Part shown: positions 36,540-45,547 of the stretch, piece by piece | Position numbering within the stretch: the first letter of the stretch is position 1 | Layout of the letters: each line of letters opens with the position of its first letter | Source: an uncultured Roseovarius sp. | GTDB lineage: Bacteria; Pseudomonadota; Alphaproteobacteria; Rhodobacterales; Rhodobacteraceae | Assembly (NCBI RefSeq): GCF_913057115.1 | Contig: NZ_CAJXNN010000007.1 | Span: forward strand, 1-64,000 | Length of the DNA: 64,000 nt | Reading direction: 5' to 3' | The notes under the pieces: model-generated | The model's input: only the letters and a program-made list of their open reading frames with translations | Database searches by the model: none | What the model was told of the DNA's origin: nothing | Position numbers and translations under genes: made by a program

Positions 36540-37769
36540 TCATTCGGCGGCGTGCCGCATATCCTCCACCGGGGCAGGATAAAGGTAATCGCGCGTCAAA
36601 GGCACCGCGTCCTGCTTGGGCGATAGCTGGAACTGGAACACCACTTGCCGATTGAACCGAAAGGTCAATTCGCTGGCAACCAAGTAATACCGCCACATCC
36701 GGCAAAACCGCTCGTCATAAAGCGCGCGGACATTGTCGATGTTGTCCATGAACCTGTCATGCCAATGCTTGAGGGTCTCGGCATAATGCAGCCGCCAGAT
36801 CTCAACATCGGTGGTGAACAAATCCTGCCCCTCGATGGCATGCGTCGCCTCTGACAAGGCAGGCACATAACCACCGGGAAAGATATACTTGGCAATCCAA
36901 GGGCTGGTCACACCGGGCCGCTCACATCGCCCGATGGTATGGATCAGGGCCACTCCGTCTTCATGTAACCGCTCGCGGACATTACGGAAATATTCCCCAT
37001 AATGCGGCACGCCCACATGCTCGAACATGCCGACCGAAACCACCCGGTCGAATTTGCCCTCCACATGCCGGTAGTCCATCAGGCGGAAATCCACCTTGTC
37101 GGACAATCCCGCAGCCTCGGCGCGCTGTCGCGCCATGGCGTGTTGCTCTTCCGACAGGGTCACGCCCACCACCTCCGCGCCATAGTCCCGCGCCAGCGTC
37201 AGGCCCATACCGCCCCAACCACAGCCGATATCCAAAACCCGCATGCCCGGCTCCAGAAGCAGTTTGCCCGCGATGTGATGCTTCTTGGCCTCCTGCGCCT
37301 CCTCCAATGTCATTTCCGGATCGCGGAAATAGGCGCAGGAATACTGCCGGTCCTTGTCGAGAAAGAGGTCATACAACTCCCCCGACAGGTCATAGTGATG
37401 CGCCACGTTTGACCGCGCCCGCCCCACAGGGTTGAACTGCCCAAGATACCGCAGCAAATGCCGCCCCATCTCCAACGGGCGGCGAAACCATGGCTGACCC
37501 TGAGCCGCGATATTGCGAATGGCCAACCCCAGAAATCCGTAAAGGTCATCGCCCTCGATGGTCAGACGCCCATCCATATAGGCCTCCCCCACCGCCATAT
37601 CGGGCGACAGGACAATCCGGCGCGGCAGCGTCGGATCATGCAGGCACAGCGCGACACGCTCGCCCTTGCCATCGCCATAGCGGCGCGTCGTGCCTTCAGG
37701 ATAGGTAACCGTCAACTCACCATGACGAAACAGATGCCGCAGCATCGCGTCCAAAGCGCTCGTCCACAT
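36540..37769 (-). CDS. cfa: Cyclopropane-fatty-acyl-phospholipid synthase family protein
   Basis: The enzyme adds a methylene from S-adenosylmethionine across phospholipid double bonds at the inner membrane. The 409 residues have the SAM motif VLDIGCGWGGMGLTLA, the family stretch NVAHHYDLSGELYDLFLDKD, QYSCAYF, and VGMFEHVG. Assignment to a true Cfa rather than a related methyltransferase rests on these motifs. The stop touches the pabB stop with no spacer. Confidence 0.9.
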   Translation of the reverse strand: MWTSALDAMLRHLFRHGELTVTYPEGTTRRYGDGKGERVALCLHDPTLPRRIVLSPDMAVGEAYMDGRLTIEGDDLYGFLGLAIRNIAAQGQPWFRRPLEMGRHLLRYLGQFNPVGRARSNVAHHYDLSGELYDLFLDKDRQYSCAYFRDPEMTLEEAQEAKKHHIAGKLLLEPGMRVLDIGCGWGGMGLTLARDYGAEVVGVTLSEEQHAMARQRAEAAGLSDKVDFRLMDYRHVEGKFDRVVSVGMFEHVGVPHYGEYFRNVRERLHEDGVALIHTIGRCERPGVTSPWIAKYIFPGGYVPALSEATHAIEGQDLFTTDVEIWRLHYAETLKHWHDRFMDNIDNVRALYDERFCRMWRYYLVASELTFRFNRQVVFQFQLSPKQDAVPLTRDYLYPAPVEDMRHAAE

Positions 37770-37941
37770 GTTTCACCCCCAGTTTCCCACGCCCACCCGG
37801 CGCATTGATTTGGTGATGCGAAACCTGCCGATCGTCCCGCCGGATGCCCCGGCGACTGCTCACAAAGGGCATTTTTGCCGAAAAACCCTGTTTCTGTAAA
37901 TGTTTTTGGTCAATGGCGCTGACTTGCGCGGCCTCCCGCCC

Positions 37942-37970
37942 TTGACTTTACCGCCCCGCCAAGGTGTATC
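37942..37970 (+). promoter_or_regulatory. Possible aspS promoter
   Basis: TTGACT (37942-37947) and, 17 nt on, TGTATC (37965-37970); TATCGG two bases later gives a 19-nt spacer instead. It is 47 nt before the aspS ATG. The -35 is strong, the -10 is ambiguous. Confidence 0.4.
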
Positions 37971-38016
37971 GGCGCGGACCATGAGACATGCCCGTAACGG
38001 GCCCTGAGAGGACACC

Positions 38017-39801
38017 ATGCACGCATTCCGCAGCCACACCTGCGCCGATCTGACGAAATCCAACGTGGGCGACACCGTCCGCCTGTCCGGCTGGGTCCAC
38101 CGGATCCGCGACCACGGCGGCGTTCTGTTCATCGACCTGCGCGATACCTATGGCATGACCCAAGTGCTCTGCGACCCCGACAGCCCGGTTTTCGCCGAGG
38201 TCGAAGGCGTCCGCTCTGAATGGTGTATCCGCATCGACGGTGAGGTGAAGGCCCGCGACGACAGCCTCATCAACCCGAAAATACCCACCGGCGAGATCGA
38301 GGTTTTCATCCGCGACATGGAAGTTCTGGGCAGCTCCGAGGAACTACCCCTCATCGTCTTCGGCGATCAGGAATACCCCGAGGAAACCCGCCTCAAATAC
38401 CGCTACCTCGACCTGCGCCGCGAGGTGATGCAAAACAACATGGCCCTGCGTTCGGACGTGGTGGCCTCCATGCGTCGCCGCATGTGGGATAAGGGCTTCC
38501 GCGAATACCAAACCCCGATCATCACGGCCTCCAGCCCCGAAGGTGCGCGCGACTTCCTCGTGCCCTCCCGCCTGCATCCGGGCAAATTCTACGCCCTGCC
38601 GCAAGCCCCGCAGCTGTTCAAACAGCTGATCATGGTCTCGGGTTTCGACAAGTATTTCCAAATCGCGCCCTGCTTCCGCGATGAAGACCCGCGCGCCGAC
38701 CGTTCGCCCACCGATTTCTACCAGCTCGACATGGAAATGAGCTTTGTCGAGCAACAAGATGTGTTTGACACCATTTCCCCCGTCATCGCGGGCGTGTTCG
38801 AGGAATTCGGCGGTGGCCGCAAAGTGGACGCACCGCAAGACTGGCCGCAAATCCCCTATAAAGAGGCCGCGCTGAAATATGGCACCGACAAGCCCGACCT
38901 GCGCAACCCGATTGAGATGCAGGACGTGTCCGAGCATTTCCGCGGCTCCGGCTTTGCCATCTTCGCCAAGCTGCTGGAACAGGACGGCACCGAGATTCGC
39001 GCCATTCCTGCGCCCACCGGCGGCAGCCGCAAATTCTGCGACCGGATGAACAAATTTGCCCAACAAGAAGGCCTGCCCGGCATGGGCTATATCTTCTGGC
39101 GGGAAGGCGAAAACGGTTCTGAGGCCGCAGGCCCCCTTGCCAAGAACATCGGCCCCGAACGCACCGAGGCGATCCGCCAACAACTGGGCCTTGGCGTGGG
39201 TGATGCCGCTTTCTTCCTCGGTGGCAAACCGCAGGCTTTTGAGCGTGTCGCCGGCAAGGCCCGCGATGTCATCGGTGAGGAACTGAACCTCACCGACAAA
39301 GACCGCTTTGCCTTCGCATGGATCGTCGATTTCCCGATCTTCGAGAAAGACGACGAAACCGGAAAGATCGACTTTGAACACAACCCCTTCTCCATGCCGC
39401 AAGGCGGGATGGAGGCGCTCAACGCCGATCCTTTGGCCGTCAAAGGCTTCCAATATGACCTGTCCTGCAACGGTTATGAACTGGTCTCTGGTGCCATCCG
39501 GAACCACAAGCCCGACCTGATGCTCAAAGCCTTTGAGATTGCAGGCTACGGTGAGGACGAGGTGAAAAACCGCTTTGGCGCGCTCTTCCAAGCCTTCCAC
39601 TACGGCGCACCGCCCCACGGCGGCTGTGCGGCGGGCATTGACCGGATCGTGATGCTGCTGGCGGATGAGCAAAACATCCGCGAGGTCATCATGTTCCCGA
39701 TGAACCAACAGGCCTCCGACCTGATGATGAACGCGCCCTCCGACCCCACCAGCGACCAGTTGATGGAACTGGGCCTGCGCGTCATCCCGCAGGACGACTA
39801 A
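38017..39801 (+). CDS. aspS: Aspartyl-tRNA synthetase
   Basis: This class II synthetase charges tRNA with aspartate; in many alphaproteobacteria it also charges tRNA-Asn. The 594 residues start [19 protein letters not shown], with the anticodon-binding OB fold ([20 protein letters not shown]), motif 2 ([20 protein letters not shown]), the bacterial GAD insertion, and motif 3 ([14 protein letters not shown]). GAGAGGACACC precedes the ATG. The next gene starts 5 nt after its stop. Confidence 0.98.
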   Translation: MHAFRSHTCADLTKSNVGDTVRLSGWVHRIRDHGGVLFIDLRDTYGMTQVLCDPDSPVFAEVEGVRSEWCIRIDGEVKARDDSLINPKIPTGEIEVFIRDMEVLGSSEELPLIVFGDQEYPEETRLKYRYLDLRREVMQNNMALRSDVVASMRRRMWDKGFREYQTPIITASSPEGARDFLVPSRLHPGKFYALPQAPQLFKQLIMVSGFDKYFQIAPCFRDEDPRADRSPTDFYQLDMEMSFVEQQDVFDTISPVIAGVFEEFGGGRKVDAPQDWPQIPYKEAALKYGTDKPDLRNPIEMQDVSEHFRGSGFAIFAKLLEQDGTEIRAIPAPTGGSRKFCDRMNKFAQQEGLPGMGYIFWREGENGSEAAGPLAKNIGPERTEAIRQQLGLGVGDAAFFLGGKPQAFERVAGKARDVIGEELNLTDKDRFAFAWIVDFPIFEKDDETGKIDFEHNPFSMPQGGMEALNADPLAVKGFQYDLSCNGYELVSGAIRNHKPDLMLKAFEIAGYGEDEVKNRFGALFQAFHYGAPPHGGCAAGIDRIVMLLADEQNIREVIMFPMNQQASDLMMNAPSDPTSDQLMELGLRVIPQDD

Positions 39802-39806
39802 GGCCC

Positions 39807-40538
39807 ATGGACCAAAGCCGCCCCGTCGGCCCCCCGGTGCCCGATTGGACACCACCGCCCCTGCCAAGGGGCGAGGGGCTCTCGGGGCGTTATGCGCGGC
39901 TTGAGGCACTGGATGCCGACCGGCACGCGGCCCTGCTCTTCAAGGCCTTCGACGGGCATGACGCGGTCTGGACCTATATGCCCGATGGTCCCTTCGCCTC
40001 CGCCGCGCAGTTTCACCGCTGGATGCGCGAGGCCACGTCGCGCGACGACATCCTGTTCTATGCCATCCGCGACCTGACAACCGGGGAGTATGGCGGCTTT
40101 GCCTCTTACCTGCGGATGAAACCCGCCTCCGGGTCGATCGAAGTGGGCTATATCGCCATGTCGCCACAGCTACAGCGCACCCGCGCCGCGACCGAAGCGA
40201 TCTATCTGATGATGAAATGGGCGTTCGAGGCAGGCTATCGCCGGTTCGAGTGGAAATGCGACGCGCTCAACGCCGCCTCGCGCCGGGCCGCGCAACGCTT
40301 GGGCCTCAGTTACGAGGGTATCTTCCGGCAAGCCACCGTGGTGAAGGGCCGCAACCGCGATACCGCGTGGTTCGCCGCCATTGATAGTGAATGGCCCGCC
40401 CTCGCCGAGGCGTTTCAGTTCTGGCTGTCCCCGGCCAATTTCGATGCGAGGGGCCAGCAACGCGAACGCCTGAGCGATCTCACCAGCCTCGTGCGGGTCG
40501 CAGGCGATCCCGAACAGGCCCCGCAGCACCGCCCCTGA
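39807..40538 (+). CDS. GNAT-family N-acetyltransferase (RimJ/RimL-like)
   Basis: The 243 residues resemble the RimJ/RimL-type GNAT fold: RLEALDADRHAALLFKAFDG near the N-terminus, GSIEVGYIAMSPQLQRTRAA (acetyl-CoA binding region), and FEWKCDALNAASRRAAQRLG followed by GLSYEGIFRQATVVKGRNRD. Members acetylate protein N-termini or small amines; the substrate here is unknown. It follows aspS by 5 nt and is likely co-transcribed. Confidence 0.85.
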   Translation: MDQSRPVGPPVPDWTPPPLPRGEGLSGRYARLEALDADRHAALLFKAFDGHDAVWTYMPDGPFASAAQFHRWMREATSRDDILFYAIRDLTTGEYGGFASYLRMKPASGSIEVGYIAMSPQLQRTRAATEAIYLMMKWAFEAGYRRFEWKCDALNAASRRAAQRLGLSYEGIFRQATVVKGRNRDTAWFAAIDSEWPALAEAFQFWLSPANFDARGQQRERLSDLTSLVRVAGDPEQAPQHRP

Positions 40539-40554
40539 CGGGGGGCTACACGAC

Positions 40555-41280
40555 CTAGCTGAACTGCGCCGTGGGTTGGTGCAGCCGCGCCTGTACAAGC
40601 CCGGCAATCCGGGCCGCGGCCTCACGCGTGCCGTCCCCGGCCTCGCGCCGCTGTGCCAGATCGCATGCGGCCTGCGCCAATGGCTCATCCTCTGCGGATC
40701 GGGCCACACCGCCCAGAAACTGCGCCACATAGTCCATCATTGGTCCATCGCCGCATTCCTCCAAAAGAGTTGCAGCATGAGCCATATCATCCATATAGGC
40801 CACAGGGTCCGGCTGGATCACCTCATCGTTCAGGGGGCGTGGCCCGCTGGGTTGCCGGTCGCTTGGCATATGTTCCAAAATCGCCTGCTGAAAAGCGCCC
40901 AGGTTTGGAATGGGCTTATCGAGAAACCCGTTGGCCCCCGCCGCCTTGGCCGCGCTGGCCCCGGTGCCATCGCCGCTCATGCCCATCAGGATACCAACCC
41001 GCGGTGCCGCCTCGTGCAACTCGGCAATCAACTCAAGGCCCGACCCATCCGGCAGCCCATGATCCACGATCACCGCCGAGGGCCGGTACACCTGCAAATG
41101 CCGCCGCGCCGAGGCAAGGCAATCCGCCCGCCGGATGCGCGCGCCGCTATGCAGGCACATCAGGCGCAGCGCCTCGCAGGCATAGCGGCTGTCTTCGACG
41201 ACCAGAATGGTCATTCCCAAAAGCGGTCGCCGCGCCGAAGGCGCACGCCGTGGGCCCCAGCTCTCGTCAATCTCTTCCAT
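40555..41280 (-). CDS. Response-regulator receiver protein without DNA-binding domain
   Basis: The 241 residues hold one receiver domain (about 24-143) with acidic Asp30, phospho-acceptor Asp73 (VIVDHGLPDGSG) and Lys122 (FLDKPI). The C-terminal about 95 residues are helical and match no output domain I know (PVAYMDDMAHAATLLEECGD). The second ATG is taken as start because AAAGGA lies before it, while the first has no site. A CtrA-like site (41332-41346) is 50 nt upstream. Likely a phosphorelay component. Confidence 0.82.
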   Translation of the reverse strand: MEEIDESWGPRRAPSARRPLLGMTILVVEDSRYACEALRLMCLHSGARIRRADCLASARRHLQVYRPSAVIVDHGLPDGSGLELIAELHEAAPRVGILMGMSGDGTGASAAKAAGANGFLDKPIPNLGAFQQAILEHMPSDRQPSGPRPLNDEVIQPDPVAYMDDMAHAATLLEECGDGPMMDYVAQFLGGVARSAEDEPLAQAACDLAQRREAGDGTREAAARIAGLVQARLHQPTAQFS

Positions 41281-41331
41281 CGGTGCATTCCTTTTTCCAA
41301 GATCCATGTCGGAAGGCTAGTCAGAGAATGG

Positions 41332-41346
41332 CTAACGGGTGGTTAA
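41332..41346. promoter_or_regulatory. CtrA-like site
   Basis: CTAA, 7 nt, TTAA: one mismatch to the CtrA consensus TTAA-N7-TTAA. It lies between the divergent receiver-protein and epimerase genes. The motif is short and can occur by chance. Confidence 0.3.
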
Positions 41347-41428
41347 TTGAGGGGATGCGGCCCCCTGTCGCTTGTCAGGCTGGGCCATCATCCCCATAAC
41401 ATGGCCAAGCAACACGAAAGGATCCGCC

Positions 41429-41833
41429 ATGATCGGACGTCTGAATCACGTCGCCATCGCCGTGCCCGACCTCGAGGCCGCCGCCGCCCAATACCGCACC
41501 GCGCTGGGCGCCAATGTGGGCGAGCCGCAGGACGAACCCGACCACGGCGTCACCGTGATCTTCATAGACCTGCCCAACACCAAGATCGAACTGCTTTACC
41601 CCTTGGGCGACGACAGCCCGATCAACGGATTTCTTGAGAAGAACCCCGCGGGCGGCATTCACCACGTCTGCTACGAGGTCGAAGACATCCTCGCCGCCCG
41701 CGACCAACTGAAGGAAAGCGGGGCGCGGGTGCTGGGGACGGGCGAGCCGAAAATCGGCGCCCATGGCAAGCCGGTGCTTTTCCTGCATCCCAAGGATTTC
41801 CAAGGCACCCTCGTGGAACTGGAGCAAACCTGA
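41429..41833 (+). CDS. mce: Methylmalonyl-CoA epimerase
   Basis: The enzyme interconverts (S)- and (R)-methylmalonyl-CoA in the propionyl-CoA to succinyl-CoA route. The 134 residues are a single vicinal-oxygen-chelate domain: LNHVAIAVPDLEAAAAQYR, GIHHVCYEVEDI and a final LFLHPKDFQGTLVELEQ, with metal ligands His and Glu in these. AAAGGA precedes the ATG. The stop overlaps the next start (TGATG). The propionyl-CoA synthetase at the window's end fits the same pathway. Confidence 0.92.
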   Translation: MIGRLNHVAIAVPDLEAAAAQYRTALGANVGEPQDEPDHGVTVIFIDLPNTKIELLYPLGDDSPINGFLEKNPAGGIHHVCYEVEDILAARDQLKESGARVLGTGEPKIGAHGKPVLFLHPKDFQGTLVELEQT

Positions 41834-42120
41834 TGAGCATCGCTTCCGGAATTGTGCTGTTTCTGGTGATCTGGTTCATGACCTTCCTGATCGCCCTGCC
41901 GATCCGCATCCAGACTCAGGGTGAGGCAGGAACCACAGTGGAAGGCACCCACGCCGGATCGCCGGAACAGCACCACCTGCGCAAGAAGGTGATCATCACG
42001 ACGTTGATCAGCATCGTGCTTTGGATCATCATCGGCGGCACGATCCTGTCAGGGGCCATCTCGGTGCGCGACATTGACATGTTCGGCCGGATGGGACCCC
42101 CCTCAAGCCTTGCAGATTGA
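41833..42120 (+). CDS. DUF1467 family small membrane protein
   Basis: The 95 residues have two hydrophobic segments (IVLFLVIWFMTFLIALPIRI and VIITTLISIVLWIIIGGTIL) with a hydrophilic loop between. This fits DUF1467, a family found next to mce in many alphaproteobacteria. It overlaps mce by one base. Function unknown. Confidence 0.85.
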   Translation: MSIASGIVLFLVIWFMTFLIALPIRIQTQGEAGTTVEGTHAGSPEQHHLRKKVIITTLISIVLWIIIGGTILSGAISVRDIDMFGRMGPPSSLAD

Positions 42121-42186
42121 CCTCATTGAGCGCGCGACGCGCGCGCTTTATATCTCGTCAAGCGCCTTTGGCGCTTGCCTCGGGGT

Positions 42187-42292
42187 GCCTCCGGCGGGAG
42201 TATTTCGGGAAAGATGAAGCCGCCCCCGTGCTTCATCTTTCTTCAAATACTCCGGGGTGAATTGGCCGTAGGCCAAGAGGGGCAGCGCCCCT
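42187..42292. repeat. Three-hairpin intergenic element between convergent genes, copy 1
   Basis: Begins GCCTCCGGCGGGAGTATTT. A long stem follows: GGAGTATTT / AAATACTCC outside and GAAAGATGAAGC / GCTTCATCTTTC inside. Then come TTGGCC-GTA-GGCCAA and AGGGGC-AGC-GCCCCT. A second copy with the same order is at 55475-55574. Two further hairpins (AGCGCGCG / CGCGCGCT and CAAGCGCC / GGCGCTTG) precede it at 42131-42180. Probably a bidirectional transcription barrier for DUF1467 and the MerR gene. Confidence 0.75.
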
Positions 42293-42341
42293 TATTCGAA
42301 CAAAGCCTGTGCGGCGCAGCCGCGCCTTTGGATGCGTCGGG

Positions 42342-42758
42342 TCAATGTGCCCCGCCGCAAAATCCGTGATCGGCCAGCGAGGCCAGAACATAGCAATCGC
42401 TTGATGGCCCTGCGCCATCGCACCCGCCGGTGATCCGTTCCAATTCTCTTTCCAGTTTGCGCAGCTGGGCGATCTTGTCGCGCACCGCTTCCAACTGCGC
42501 CTCGGCGATGGCATTGGCCGCGCCGCAGGTCCGGTCGGGATGGTCCTGCAACTCGATCAGCGCGCGGATCGCCGCAATGGAAAACCCAAGATCGCGGGCA
42601 TGCTTGATAAAGCCCAGCTGCTGCAATTCCCCCTCGCCATAACGGCGCTGGTTGCCCTCGGTCCGCTCCGAGGCTGCAAGCAGCCCCATTTGCTCATAGT
42701 AGCGGATGGTCGGAACCTTGACCCCGGTTCGTTTCGACAATTGCCCAATCGAAAACAT
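42342..42758 (-). CDS. MerR-family metal-responsive regulator
   Basis: The 138 residues begin with the MerR helix-turn-helix (MFSIGQLSKRTGVKVPTIRY), then a dimerisation helix, then a Cys-bearing C-terminus. Cys78, Cys113, Cys122 and Cys134 resemble the zinc/cadmium-sensing group (ZntR, CadR) more than the copper sensors. The gene diverges from a cation efflux gene, and a typical MerR operator promoter lies between. It should activate that promoter when metal is bound. The metal is not certain. Confidence 0.88.
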   Translation of the reverse strand: MFSIGQLSKRTGVKVPTIRYYEQMGLLAASERTEGNQRRYGEGELQQLGFIKHARDLGFSIAAIRALIELQDHPDRTCGAANAIAEAQLEAVRDKIAQLRKLERELERITGGCDGAGPSSDCYVLASLADHGFCGGAH

Positions 42759-42770
42759 CGCAAAACCCCC

Positions 42771-42801
42771 TTGAACCTCTAGTCACTAGAGAGATTACAT
42801 T
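42771..42801 (+). promoter_or_regulatory. MerR-type promoter and operator of the efflux gene
   Basis: TTGAAC and TACATT are 19 nt apart, the long spacing used by MerR regulators. The spacer contains the palindrome CTCTAGT-C-ACTAGAG. It lies 30 nt before the efflux gene ATG and 13 nt before the regulator's start on the other strand. Confidence 0.88.
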
Positions 42802-42830
42802 GCCACCGATGTGAATGAAAGGGGTGCCAA

Positions 42831-43463
42831 ATGGCAGGATGTTGCGGGCATGACGCAAAGTTCGAGGGGCTGTCGCCGGACTACAAGCGCAGGCTATGGA
42901 TGGTCATCGCCATTAACGCGGTCATGTTCGCCGTGGAAATGGGCGCGGGTCAAATGGCCGGGTCCCAGGCCCTCAAGGCCGACGCACTGGATTTCCTGGG
43001 CGATGCGTTGACCTATGGCATTTCGCTGGCCGTCATCGGGGCATCGGTCCGGGTCCGTACCGCCGCCGCACTGGCAAAGGGCCTCAGCCTTTTCGCCATG
43101 GGCGCATGGGTTTTCGGCTCCACCCTTTACCGCGTTTTCTACATCGGCGTGCCCGAGGCCGAGATCATGGGCGTGATCGGATTCATGGCGCTGGCGGCCA
43201 ATCTCGCCAGTGTGGTGCTTTTGCTGCCCTACAAGGATGGCGATGCCAATGTGCGCTCGGTCTGGCTGTGCTCGCGCAACGACGCCATCGGCAATGTCGC
43301 GGTGATGATTGCCGCGCTTGGGGTCTGGGGAACTGCCACGGGCTGGCCCGACCTGATCGTTGCGGGGATCATGGCGGGGTTGTTCCTGTCGTCCTCGGTG
43401 CAGATCGTCCGGCAAGCCCTGGAGGAGCGCCGCAGCGACGCCGCCCGGGAAACCTGTGCCTAG
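42831..43463 (+). CDS. Cation diffusion facilitator-like efflux protein
   Basis: The 210-residue protein has a Cys/His N-terminus (MAGCCGHDA) and about six membrane segments. Asp54-x3-Asp58 in segment 2 (DFLGD) and Asp151-x3-Asn155 in segment 5 (DAIGN) correspond to the metal site of CDF transporters. There is no large cytoplasmic C-terminal domain, so it is a short form. It would export a divalent metal in exchange for protons under MerR control. AAAGGGG precedes the ATG. Confidence 0.82.
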   Translation: MAGCCGHDAKFEGLSPDYKRRLWMVIAINAVMFAVEMGAGQMAGSQALKADALDFLGDALTYGISLAVIGASVRVRTAAALAKGLSLFAMGAWVFGSTLYRVFYIGVPEAEIMGVIGFMALAANLASVVLLLPYKDGDANVRSVWLCSRNDAIGNVAVMIAALGVWGTATGWPDLIVAGIMAGLFLSSSVQIVRQALEERRSDAARETCA

Positions 43464-43563
43464 AGCGTTTCCAGTTTACCTTGAATCAAACTGCATCACC
43501 AATGTCCCGAGAAGGCCGTAGGCCTGGCAGGGTATTGGTGATGCAATAATAATAGGAAACGCT
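43464..43563. repeat. TAAAGCG-type palindromic element, copy A
   Basis: AGCGTTTCC (43464) and GGAAACGCT (43555) bound the element. Inside are the perfect pairs TGCATCACCAAT / ATTGGTGATGCA and a small AGGCC-GTA-GGCCT stem. It fills exactly the space between two convergent stop codons (TAG 43461-43463 and TAA 43566-43564 on the other strand). Related elements are at 48616 and 53671. Confidence 0.75.
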
Positions 43564-44259
43564 TTAGCCGTGCTTCGCCTTCAGCCGGTGATAAAGGTGG
43601 GTGAAGGTGGCCGCGCCTATGATCGGCACGACCAAGTTCAGGATCGGCACGACCAGCGGCAGCGCCATCATAACCCCTGCGGCCCAGATCGCCGCGCCGT
43701 GCTTTTGCCGCATCGCCTTGGCCCCGGCGCGGCCTTCGCGCCGCATGGCGGCCACGGTGAAGTATTCGCGGCCCAACAAGAACCCGTTGACCGCGAAGAA
43801 AACCGGCAGGCCCGCTATGGGCAAGACCATGGTCAGCAATAGCGCCACGATATTGGCCACGATCAACACCCCGAAGGCCGCCAGCCCATCGCGAATCTCA
43901 TCGCTCAGCGGTGGGCCTTTGACCTTGGGCAGGGTCGGGTAATGCCGATCCTCCACCGCATCGGCCACCTCGTCCAGAAACATCGACACGAAGGCCGAAG
44001 CCACAGGCACCATCAGGAAGACCGAAAGCCCGATCATCAACGCGACAAAGGCCCAGCTCAGCACATTGTCGACCCATTGCACCTCGCCCAGAAGGGGCAG
44101 AGTCACGGCATCCCCCACCATCCAGCCGATGCCCCAGACCAACACGGCGGTAATCGCGGCCAGCAGCCCGAGGGTCAGGGCGATGCCCCGCCACAGAACC
44201 TTGCGGAACCGAGGGTCGCCGATTTGCCCCAAGGCTTTGAAGAAACTCGTGAAAATCAT
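43564..44259 (-). CDS. EI24-domain membrane protein (CysZ-like)
   Basis: The 231 residues have about four to five hydrophobic segments and the EI24/CysZ pattern (FLDEVADAVEDRHYP, NGFLLGREYFTVAAMRR). CysZ is a sulfate permease in enterobacteria, but the alphaproteobacterial members are undefined. The start at 44259 overlaps the upstream nitroreductase stop as ATGA, so coupling favours it; an ATG 12 nt upstream is also possible. The stop lies in the palindromic element. Confidence 0.8.
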   Translation of the reverse strand: MIFTSFFKALGQIGDPRFRKVLWRGIALTLGLLAAITAVLVWGIGWMVGDAVTLPLLGEVQWVDNVLSWAFVALMIGLSVFLMVPVASAFVSMFLDEVADAVEDRHYPTLPKVKGPPLSDEIRDGLAAFGVLIVANIVALLLTMVLPIAGLPVFFAVNGFLLGREYFTVAAMRREGRAGAKAMRQKHGAAIWAAGVMMALPLVVPILNLVVPIIGAATFTHLYHRLKAKHG

Positions 44260-44834
44260 TCCGATACCCATGACGTGATGGCCGCGATGTCAGGCCGCGG
44301 CCGCTCGGGCGGCTGGCTTGTTTCGGTGCCGATATGAATGAACCCCGCGACACGCTCATGGTTGTCCAGCCCTAGCCCGGCCTCCAGAAACCCGCGGTCA
44401 TGGCTTGGCCACCCGCTCAGCCAATTGGCTCCCCAGCCGCTGGCCAATGCCGCATTGAGAAGCGCCAAACAGACCGCCCCGGCGGAATAGGTCTGTTCAA
44501 TCGTGGGGATCTTGTCCGAGGGTTTCATCACTTCGACCACAGCCACCGCCAAGTGCGCCGAGTCGAATTGAACCCGCGCCTTGGACACATCCGCCTCGTC
44601 GCGGCCCAAGGATTTGCCTCGTGCCTCCACGACCTCGGCCAGACGCTTGAGCGCGGCGCGTTCCAGCACGATAAAGCGCCACGGCTCCAGCTTGCCGTGG
44701 TCGGGGCTGCGTGCGGCGGCGGTCAGGATGGGCATCAGCTCTGCGCGGCTTGGCACCGGTGTGGTCAGTGTCTTGGCCGGCCGCGACCGGCGCGACAGCA
44801 GAAATTCCATGGCAGACGGGTTCGGTGCAGGCAT
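44256..44834 (-). CDS. Nitroreductase family protein
   Basis: The 192 residues fit the small FMN-dependent nitroreductases: LLSRRSRPAK (flavin phosphate binding), AARSPDHGKLEPWRFIVL, and GWGANWLSGW. Such proteins reduce nitro compounds or quinones using NAD(P)H. AAGGGGGTCAT precedes the chosen ATG; the frame is open far upstream but without coding character. It is the first gene of a two-gene unit with the EI24 gene. Confidence 0.88.
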   Translation of the reverse strand: MPAPNPSAMEFLLSRRSRPAKTLTTPVPSRAELMPILTAAARSPDHGKLEPWRFIVLERAALKRLAEVVEARGKSLGRDEADVSKARVQFDSAHLAVAVVEVMKPSDKIPTIEQTYSAGAVCLALLNAALASGWGANWLSGWPSHDRGFLEAGLGLDNHERVAGFIHIGTETSQPPERPRPDIAAITSWVSE

Positions 44835-44933
44835 ATGACCCCCTTGGTGTTGCATGCGATATGTCGGGGCAGGGGGCCGCGGGGTCAACCCCCAACCTCT
44901 GGAACACGGGGCATTGCCGGGGTATGAGACCCC

Positions 44934-45188
44934 ATGGCCGATACCCCGCTTGCCCACCTTGCCCAACCCGGCACGCAGATCACCGTGCGCGTGACACCCC
45001 GCGCCGCGCGCAACCGCATCACGCAAGAGGGCGGGCAAATCCGCGTCTATGTCACCACGGTTCCGGAAGACGGCAAAGCCAATGCCGCCGTGCAAACGGC
45101 TTTGGCCAAGGCGCTGGGCCTTGCCAAATCGCGCCTCACGCTGATCCGCGGACAGACCGCCCGCGACAAGACCTTCGTGATCGACTGA
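44934..45188 (+). CDS. DUF167 family protein (YggU-like)
   Basis: The 84 residues show the DUF167 pattern: ITVRVTPRAARNRI, VTTVPEDGKANAAV and SRLTLIRGQTARDKTF. The family is widespread in bacteria and eukaryotes and has no settled function. It is convergent with the next gene, 2 nt away. Confidence 0.9.
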   Translation: MADTPLAHLAQPGTQITVRVTPRAARNRITQEGGQIRVYVTTVPEDGKANAAVQTALAKALGLAKSRLTLIRGQTARDKTFVID

Positions 45189-45190
45189 GG

Positions 45191-45430
45191 TTATTTGGCC
45201 TTGGGCGGCAGGGTATAGACCCCCTCCGGCAGGTTCAGGGCCGCGGCCAGATCCCGCAGTTGCGCCATCGACAGGGTGACCTTCTGCATCGTGTCGGTGC
45301 GCGCATCGTATTGTTCGACGGTGACGCACTCCTCGAAGGCGTTCACCACCACATCCTCTTGCAAGGGCGCCGCGCCGTCATCGACCAGCGTCACCACCGT
45401 CGCATCAAATTCATGCTCGATTGAAAACAT
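45191..45430 (-). CDS. Conserved small protein of unknown function
   Basis: The 79 residues (MFSIEHEFDATVVTLVDDG ... NAFEECVTVEQYDARTD ... LSMAQLRDLAAALNLPEGVY) look well ordered and soluble, without a signal peptide or known motif. The composition and codon use match the neighbours. The ribosome site is weak. I do not recognise the family. Confidence 0.65.
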   Translation of the reverse strand: MFSIEHEFDATVVTLVDDGAAPLQEDVVVNAFEECVTVEQYDARTDTMQKVTLSMAQLRDLAAALNLPEGVYTLPPKAK

Positions 45431-45547
45431 GGGAGCAGCCTAACCCCTCGGCGAGCCTTTGCAAGCCTTTGCTGCTTCGCGAGCGGGGGCTGGTACGCCG
45501 CGCAAAGCCTGCTAAATATAATTGGAACCCAAAGCAGAGGATCAACC

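Noticed and set aside
44259-44271. Start of the EI24 gene at the earlier ATG (44271)
   Set aside because: Possible, but the ATGA overlap with the nitroreductase stop makes 44259 the more likely coupled start.
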